A stretch of DNA of 64,000 nucleotides from Endomychus coccineus (Eukaryota; Arthropoda; Insecta; Coleoptera; Endomychidae), in NCBI GenBank assembly GCA_958510875.1, contig OY294069.1, forward strand, positions 6,519,205 through 6,583,204, given 5' to 3'. Below, piece by piece: positions 60,001-64,000 of this stretch; the first letter of the stretch is position 1, and every line of letters begins with the position of its first letter. A program made the translations under genes and the position numbers. Under the pieces are notes generated by a model. The model worked only from the letters and a program-made list of their open reading frames with translations. It did not search any database and was not told the DNA's origin.

Positions 60001-62646
60001 CAATTAATGAAGATCTGGCAAATATTTTGAAATGGGGATGTGATAACGAATTGCCATATAAATCATCATAGGAATTACATTAATGGTTGTAAAACGTACC
60101 AAAATATCATTTTAGGTAACCGTAAACAGTATTTTAATAAACATTCATTGAGTAATTGTCGTATTATTTTTTAACATATGCAAAGAAAAAGTTTAGTAGG
60201 TGTTTATACTGAAACGGCCCATTTCTGCGACGACCTTTTTTATTTTTGCATCAAATGGTATTTCAAAACATTTTTCGTTTGTTTCAGGATATCGTTGTTT
60301 CAAGACAGTGATGTTTTTGACGGGCTTCATATTCGCCTCCAGCTTAGTCTACTTGATATGTTTGCAAGGTGAACTAATGCCTCCCTATGGAAATACAGGT
60401 AATGACTGAATTTTTGTTAACATCATCCTCGGATAAATCAAATGTCCCTGCATAACCTAGATCTTTCCTTTCTTTCTATAATTGAGTTATAGGTGAGTCA
60501 ACTTTAACATTGATTTTACAAATATTTACATGTGCGAATGTGTTTCACCTTCGCCGCCCTATTTAAGTTTCCTTTCTTTACTTTCTTGACGTTGTTTCTA
60601 TTCCAGGAGTGGCTCTTCTTGCCGGTGTACTGTTTGGTTTGATAACGATGTTGGTTCAATACGTTGGATTATTCATGAGTGGACTTCATACAGGCTTCCT
60701 GTTGGGCCTAGCCGCGTTATTGGCTGCTGATCATTTCATGGAAACGTCTCCCAAAGGCTCCGTTTGGCTGTGTGTGGGCGTTCTTTTGGCATCTGCCTTG
60801 ACTTTCGCCGTTTTCAATTTATACTTTAGAAAAGGTAAGATCTAGATATATTTTTACAACTTAGAATATTAGAAATATGGACTTATGAACACATGATTCC
60901 TTCCAGGATTGACAATATTAGGTACGAGCATATATGGTAGTGCCATTTTAACGGCAGCTTTGGATTATTTTGTGGAGAAATTATCGATGGTTTCGTGGGT
61001 ATGGCAGCGGGTGTCACTTAGACCAGTGGAACCACCACCGTGTTGGTTCTCCTGGATAGTATTGGGTATTTGGCCAGGTTTTGTTGCTATTGGACTTCTC
61101 GTTCAATTTGGATTGACGGGCAAGGGTATCTATCACACCAATGGTAAGATCGACATTTTTTTAACATGCGTAATATATGTAGATTAAACTGATAGGCCAG
61201 TAAACGATAAGAGATGAACTCTATGCCAGCAAATCCTAATATTTTTGACATTTTGCTATAACATAATAATGTGTATTACTTTATACAGTTCAAAATAATT
61301 CATTTATAACATAAGTCTTCTATTTTTCCTGTTGCATTTTGGTAATTTTTTTATCTTTATATTTCGAATATTTCGACAAACCCTTGTATCCAACATACAG
61401 CTAATCGATAAATTTTATTTTTGAATGCCAACATCATACTGTAAAGAGTTTTTGAGATGTTGCTGTTAAAAGAATCATGAAATTCTAAAATACTCCAGTA
61501 TTCAACTTTATTGAGTATTGCATTTTTGATATAGGGGCAGCTGGTAGAAAAAAGCCAAGGGGAGTGAGTGTCAAAAGCCAGACACGAGCAGATAGGGCTG
61601 AAATGAGGCAAAAGAAGTACAGGTATTTGTACCAGGTACGAACAGCTCATGGGGATGTGATAAGTCAGGTAAGATCGCAATTGTTCTATGGAAAATCCAA
61701 TTTCGAAATATTTTTCAGACAACACAAGACGTCGAAATTAATACTGGTCCGGAGTTAGAGTAACTCGAAACTCAAATGAAAAGTGAATTTCCTTTATTGT
61801 AATATCTTGTATTTAGTATTTACATTCTAGAACAAATAAAAGAAATTCTAAGAGGACGGGAAGGTTGATTTTTGAATTTATGTTAATTACATTTTTGTGC
61901 TATTTGTTATATTTTCATGCGCAAGAATAATTTTATTAAGAAAAAGTGAATATATATTAGAGCGTATTTTTTCATATATACTGCTGCCTGAATCTAAATC
62001 ACCTCTGAAGCATCATGTGGAAAAAGCCAGCTTCTGGACAGTACTCCAAGACAGAATGAAGCAACAGAATCAATCTGATCCAGTTAGGTTAGGTTAGGTT
62101 AGGTTATCTTTTAGGGGAGCAAGGATATGGTACATATACAGTATTTTGTCTTATAACCTCAAAATAAAACCCAAATCCCTCCTTACAGAAGAATCATATA
62201 GGGGCAAAGATGTTTACTGAGTAAGCATTCGTCTGACCAAGTATAATGAAGCGTATTGCATAATGTATTTGAGCCGTGAAAAAATCCACGAAAAAAACTC
62301 GGGGGCAACTCAGTCGGGCCTGGGATTCGAACTCGGTTCTCTTCGACATGCTAAATGACAAGTAACGGTAAGGGTAAGCCCCGGGGAAAATATCTCACGA
62401 TGTCCCCCTTTGCCAAGTTGGCTTTCTCGTAACTCGTGGCGTTGTTTGTTTTTACATGAGATGCGATATTTTTTCCAGGATTTCGTACAAGCGCTACAAA
62501 AGAAAGAGACTGATGGCAGTAACGGCGGCGAATGTAGTACGCTGCAGTCGGACGCGACTAATCTTACAATTCTACCGGACACCCAACTGGCAGTGCTCAC
62601 GGAAAGCGAGGACGACAGTCAAACTGAAATAACGACTCATCGATAA
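45753..62646 (+). CDS. Tmem198: TMEM198 homologue, seven-pass membrane protein, six coding exons
   Basis: Coding exons 45753-45939, 60288-60398, 60607-60834, 60907-61143, 61535-61668 and 62479-62646 splice in frame to 354 aa (human TMEM198 is 360). The first four introns are phase 1 and the last phase 0; all donors and acceptors are GT/AG (e.g. CAG|GTGAGT, CAG|GTAATG, AAG|GTAAGA). Exon 1 carries a hydrophilic N-terminus and TM1. GYRCFKTVMFLTGF begins TM2 and is a strong family match; GVALLAGVLFGLITMLVQYV and LFMSGLHTGFLLGLAAL follow, then GSVWLCVGVLLASALTF, a segment with LDYFVE, and PPPCWFSWIVLGIWP. After TM7 a basic tail (RKKPRG, RADRAEMRQKKYRYLYQ) ends in an acidic C-terminus (TESEDDSQTE). 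TM7S3/TM198 family; vertebrate TMEM198 promotes LRP6 phosphorylation in Wnt signalling. The 14.3-kb intron 1 is full of transposons. Confidence 0.95.
45940..46731. other. TMEM198 intron, nothing recognised
   Basis: AT-rich intronic sequence. Confidence 0.35.
46732..47100. repeat. Inverted-repeat element (369 bp) in TMEM198 intron
   Basis: Arms 46732-46855 and 47004-47100 are inverted copies: TCCCGCAAATTC, GTAAACAGTGATGTTTGGAA, GGGAGAATCAG and AAAATTTT..TAATGAAAC are shared. Three TTAGG units (46983-46998) adjoin the inner edge of the right arm. No target duplication seen. Non-coding. Confidence 0.6.
47101..48550. other. TMEM198 intron, nothing recognised
   Basis: AT-rich; no coding or repeat structure defined. 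Confidence 0.35.
48553..48725. mobile_element. Penelope-type repeat end (copy 3), arranged as an inverted junction
   Basis: 48560-48642 is the reverse complement of the family-2 3' end (TATATAAATTCTCGGGAAAT through TATGCTTATTATTTTCGTCT). 48660-48725 is the same end in forward orientation with the hammerhead region (GTCTTCAGATGCTGGTCGTG, then GACCGAAACGTACG). The core is mutated here (CAGATGC). The tails therefore point away from each other, a partial tail-out inverted duplication. Confidence 0.6.
48735..49300 (+). mobile_element. RNase H-bearing LINE C-terminal fragment
   Basis: Plus-strand frames read VPAHSGVKGNEVADELA (~48810-48860, the RNase H end motif). Later LVTELLTGHSHLNKHLHLMG and ECLALASLRLQHLG (49050-49225) correspond to the conserved C-terminal LLTGH..LR.HL..MG and ECPAL...R...LG of R1-type elements. 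The intervening Cys residues of the tail are lost. It starts directly beside the Penelope junction. Confidence 0.75.
49301..51140. other. TMEM198 intron, nothing recognised
   Basis: Short chance frames only. Confidence 0.35.
51144..51710 (+). repeat. Dispersed CG-rich insect repeat, possibly Helitron-type
   Basis: Begins after AGATAGATCA with GGGGGCACGGCAGTGCCCCC (51147-51166), a 20-base hairpin-like palindrome with imperfect centre. It continues CGCCAAGTCGAGCGCGAAGC and later a TCACTCA array (51382-51404). This type of sequence is widely dispersed in insect genomes and I associate it with rolling-circle elements, from memory only. No CTRR terminus was established. Confidence 0.35.
51717..51989 (+). 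pseudogene. OTU-type cysteine protease domain fragment
   Basis: 90-codon frame reading GMPKDGSCLFHSISFLVYGRT, then IRSAIVAYVAEHWDEM. The DG.C.F.S.S....G block contains the catalytic Asp and Cys of the OTU fold, and the next helix matches (R..IV..V...WD.F). The catalytic His region is missing: the frame ends in sequence that belongs to the foldback arm beginning at 51963. OTU domains occur in host deubiquitinases and in some Helitron-like transposons. The absence of flanking exons and the neighbouring repeat favour a transposon origin. Confidence 0.65.
51963..52762. repeat. Foldback element (800 bp, arms ~160 bp)
   Basis: Arms 51963-52121 and 52600-52762 are nearly perfect inverted copies (ATCCCACCAAAAACATTCTG, CTCGATGGAGCTGC, AAGTCGTACCAAGTCTAAGG, AAGTCACACAACATTAACTA). 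The high identity suggests a recent insertion or arm homogenisation. The loop contains the hairpin at 52328-52369. No transposase; the left arm supplies the last codons of the OTU frame. Confidence 0.8.
52328..52369. other. Near-perfect 16-bp hairpin inside the foldback
   Basis: GTACAGACGGACTTCT (52328-52343) and AGAAGTCGGTCTGTAC (52354-52369) pair except for one G/G position, with a 10-base loop. It could be a remnant terminus of a nested element or a structured RNA; function unknown. Confidence 0.6.
52895..53130 (-). mobile_element. Jockey-like LINE RT remnant
   Basis: Minus-strand reading NKWRIEVNATKSQGMFSTRD (53060-53000) followed by a decayed (K)YLG-like segment near 52930 matches the W.I.VN..KS...FT.R .....YLG..LD stretch of Jockey-group RT. 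Short and degenerate. Confidence 0.5.
53690..54300 (-). mobile_element. Jockey-like LINE 3' part, same family as 16862-18390, interrupted by (GA)n
   Basis: Minus strand: NVIMSGTTIPMKFSTSMLDV and KTASQKPWFSIPV (54270-54120) match the 17760-17830 region of the first copy. APKHTLKLSDYIQKR (~54055-54012) then runs straight into the GA repeat, and beyond it RAIRPVGDVTPTNSITSLEH and RRKVAYL (~53943-53880) continue the same protein. The C-terminal HTMFYERYWFSSRVVKT ends at ~53700. The same order is seen at 17935-18380. Confidence 0.8.
53944..54012. repeat. (TC)n/(GA)n microsatellite, ~69 bp, inside LINE coding sequence
   Basis: Pure (TC) run 53944-54000, then TATCTATCTCTCTT. On the minus strand it falls exactly in the QKRAIR codons (AAGAGAGCT in the sister copy at 17950), so the repeat grew from a native GAGAG seed. 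Confidence 0.95.
54301..55680. other. TMEM198 intron, nothing recognised
   Basis: No coding or structured repeat recognised. Confidence 0.35.
55685..55750. other. Imperfect ~21-bp hairpin with CG-rich loop
   Basis: TTTGAAATGG-CTCATATTCCACC (55685-55707) pairs with GGTGGAATATGCCATTCCAAA (55730-55750), with one mismatch and a 2-base bulge, around a 22-base loop containing CGCGCGG. Too long to be chance in an obvious way; could be a MITE core or RNA hairpin. Function unknown. Confidence 0.5.
55751..56660. other. TMEM198 intron, nothing recognised
   Basis: Two short frames (55855-56067, 56399-56644) resemble no family; treated as chance. Confidence 0.3.
56668..57680 (-). mobile_element. mariner-type transposase pseudogene
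   Basis: Minus strand from ~57680: FLRGKITQTKASLIKHYGDS and SPSIGTI (N-terminal HTH), AERSGRP, TTPEIVDKIQGIILDDRRVK, VHEIADISTERVQNILH, RWVPNLL, then FVTVDETWIHHNKPETKEQS (first catalytic Asp, DETW), KIMATVFWDAHGIAHIDYL, LLDRLDADLKRKR and an LFHQDKAP relic of the second catalytic block (~56980). Frame interruptions lie near 57530, 57180 and 56980, so it is inactive. Its downstream end near 56668 reads TACGAGGCCAAAGTGAAAAG, mariner-like in its TACGAGG start; the matching far end was not found. Confidence 0.85.
57873..58649. mobile_element. Complete non-autonomous DNA transposon with 8-bp target duplication
   Basis: Ends are inverted: CAACGAACTCGGATATACTA (57873-57892, two more bases match) and its reverse complement ending at 58649. 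A second matched block is GTATCGCCAACATG (57928-57941 and 58593-58606 inverted). The 8-base GGTATTTG directly abuts both ends (57865-57872 and 58650-58657). An 8-bp duplication suggests the hAT or P superfamily; the CAACG start is not the usual hAT CAGNG. Interior non-coding. Confidence 0.8.
58868..58960 (+). repeat. Candidate tRNA-derived SINE head
   Basis: TAGCTAAATAGGC (58879-58891) matches an A box well and AAGTTCGACGCGC (58928-58940) a B box, spaced ~49 bases as in tRNA genes. No clover-leaf stem at the acceptor position, so SINE rather than tRNA. Confidence 0.4.
58961..59764. other. TMEM198 intron, nothing recognised
   Basis: Several near-repeats of CATGACAGAC / ATGCCAGACAG (59587-59730) are visible but do not form a regular array. 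Confidence 0.3.
59765..60060 (+). mobile_element. Jockey-like LINE RT fragment, same family as 16862-18390
   Basis: HVVVDGVSSDTMAIKAGVPQ, GSVLPPTLFLLNINDLL and, in other frames, the VADDGSLHTAF remnant and RQVDAINEDLANILKWG. It aligns nearly base for base with 17445-17705 and helps to correct frameshifts in that copy. Ends where the first copy's region ..SDN begins. Confidence 0.8.
61669..62260. other. Last TMEM198 intron, 5' part, with a short TTAGG tract
   Basis: Non-coding. Contains TTAGG x4 at 62084-62106, a short interstitial copy of the insect telomere motif. Confidence 0.7.
62262..62440 (-). repeat. tRNA-derived SINE in the last TMEM198 intron
   Basis: On the minus strand TTGGCAAAGGGGG (62414-62402) fits an A box and GAGTTCGAATCCC (62337-62325) is an almost perfect B box, spaced ~75 bases. 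It lies 40-150 bases upstream of the exon 6 acceptor on the opposite strand. Tail towards 62262. Confidence 0.5.
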
Positions 62647-63580
62647 CAACTTTATTGTGGAAAGCCGTGTTCTTACTTTGACTTATTTTCCAAGTTATGA
62701 CAATAATATTTTATCGAGACAATTATAAAGTAAACTTTTATTTAAGTTTTATCCAAAATGACACGTTGAGTTTTGTGTATATATTGTTGAATGCCATGTC
62801 TTTAATCTATTCAATCAAGTGGAGTATATATTGAGTAATAATATCACAATACACATTGATCTCTTAATATATTTTTCATTTGCAGAATATCGTTATTATT
62901 AGAATATTGAGTTATATCGATTGAACGGGATTGTCGCCCAACGTGGGGCATATTTGTTCTTAGCCAAGGAACGAATTATAAATCCAGAATGAATATTAAA
63001 GAGGTATTTATGAATTTTATGAATTTATAGGCGAATATTATACCTATATTAAAAGATAATTTTATGTAGTATCATATCAGTGTGTACGAATTGTTAATTG
63101 TCACATTTTGTTATTATGTTCGACGATTTTAAATCAGGCCCGACATAAAATATAATGATATTTCTCACAATTAACTTTCAGCTCATTATATAAGAATCTT
63201 TGTACAAAGTGGGGGCTCCGATAATACAGGATAGCACAGAATATGTCGATAGTTCGTCGTTGATCTTTGACCGCTCAGAAACCTGCATTTTCTGAAGGGA
63301 ACTAACTGTTCTCAAAGACGTGCGTCGAACTGCATTCAAAAATGACTGTATTAGACCGAAAAATAGTCTCATATATTTAATTAGTCCATAACTTGTGTGA
63401 TAATTATTTATTATAACCTGCCAATGTAAATATGTTAGTGATGTGTAGTTTCACATTCCGCTTCTATTTATGTTGCTCTATAGTTTATTTATTTTCGAAA
63501 TATTTTTATATTCCTAGGGTAGCTAGAAATCAATATGATTGCTTATGTACGATCATACACAGGCTGTTTCATGATTGTGT
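62647..63580 (+). other. TMEM198 3' UTR and downstream sequence
   Basis: AT-rich and non-coding. A definite poly(A) signal was not chosen; ATTAAA at ~62995 is one candidate. Confidence 0.35.
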
Positions 63581-63584
63581 CGAG

Positions 63585-64000
63585 TGCAACAACCCGTGAA
63601 TTTTAACGTCAAAACGGTAATAGTCCAGGAAATAAAGGCCAAAATCGACACAAATGTGGAAAATTTGAGGCAAAAGACCGATTTTGATGTATGAGGGCTC
63701 ATTCGATTCGTTTCGTCCTCTAGATCAAAGTCTGCAATAGCTACATAGGGGGAACAATAAATATTGGCCAAAAAATGATGTGTTATAACAATATGTGAAA
63801 AAAAAATTAAAAACGCTATTTTCCATCAATTTTTAGCGGCTAAAGTACAAAATTGCAGTTATTTGATGAAAAAACAATGTAAATTTAAGGTTTACAACAA
63901 TTTGTTAGTTATCTATTTGTTAATAAACAACAAAATGGAAATTTTGAAAATAATCAAGACTAGAGTCATTTTCAGGTAATTTGAGGTCGCTGAATACGAA
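63585..64000. repeat. Dispersed repeat of the foldback-associated family, cut by the window end
   Basis: Ends with GAGGTCGCTGAATACGAA (63983-64000), the same motif found at 34360 (GGGTCGCTGAACACCAAT), 38139 (GGGTCGCTGATCACGAAT) and inverted at 38857. The preceding sequence (GGCCAAAATCGACAC, ATTTTTAGCGGCTAAA) has the same non-coding, purine/pyrimidine-skewed look as the interior of the 38-kb element. Confidence 0.45.

Noticed and set aside
63553..63771. 72-codon minus-strand frame
   Set aside because: Lies in a dispersed non-coding repeat that runs off the window; no family match.

Overview
The window is eukaryotic nuclear DNA from an insect. It is AT-rich, has spliced genes with GT-AG introns, holds short TTAGG tracts (the usual insect telomere motif), and is packed with decayed copies of many transposon classes. 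The set of families (Penelope-like, Jockey/CR1-like and RNase H-bearing LINEs, mariner, piggyBac, Harbinger, Mutator-like) fits a TE-rich beetle genome, but order and species are inference only.

Only three host genes are supported. (1) 977-3292, plus strand: a complete three-exon SLC35B1 homologue (ER nucleotide transporter, 326 aa). Its first intron holds an inverted-repeat element and a solo Penelope-type terminal repeat carrying a hammerhead-ribozyme-like fold. (2) 4697-5152, minus strand, convergent with gene 1: a Ubc13/UBE2N (bendless) ubiquitin-conjugating enzyme with an uninterrupted 151-aa reading frame and probably a 5' non-coding exon. (3) 45753-62646, plus strand: a six-coding-exon TMEM198 homologue (354 aa, about seven membrane segments). 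Its first two coding exons are separated by a 14.3-kb intron. A GC-richer stretch ending in a GTAAGT donor at 10241 could be its non-coding first exon, which would make 10-62 kb one transcription unit; this is unproven.

The rest is transposon debris. 6.5-9.3 kb: a foldback, a Tc1/mariner relic, and a LINE with intact ORF1 but almost no ORF2. 11-23 kb: Penelope terminal repeat, LINE fragments of several clades, a free hammerhead-like motif, and two Penelope fragments joined head to head. 25-33 kb: a dense nest (RNase H LINE, piggyBac, Harbinger, RNase H LINE, two RT fragments, Mutator-like). 34-39 kb: two large foldbacks with a shared motif and a divergent tandem duplication. 42-44.5 kb: a long-TIR element with an internal minisatellite, then a Penelope GIY-YIG fragment with its 3' end. 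46.7-60 kb (inside TMEM198 intron): inverted-repeat elements, an OTU-protease fragment beside a possible Helitron-type repeat, a Jockey copy interrupted by a (GA)n expansion, a mariner pseudogene and a complete non-autonomous DNA transposon with an 8-bp target duplication. The window ends in another copy of the foldback-associated repeat.

I found no operon, CRISPR, rRNA or functional tRNA. The most unusual signals are the hammerhead-like folds in Penelope-type ends, the microsatellite grown inside LINE coding sequence, the foldback families, and the OTU fragment. All domain names come from reading translations by eye; no database was searched.
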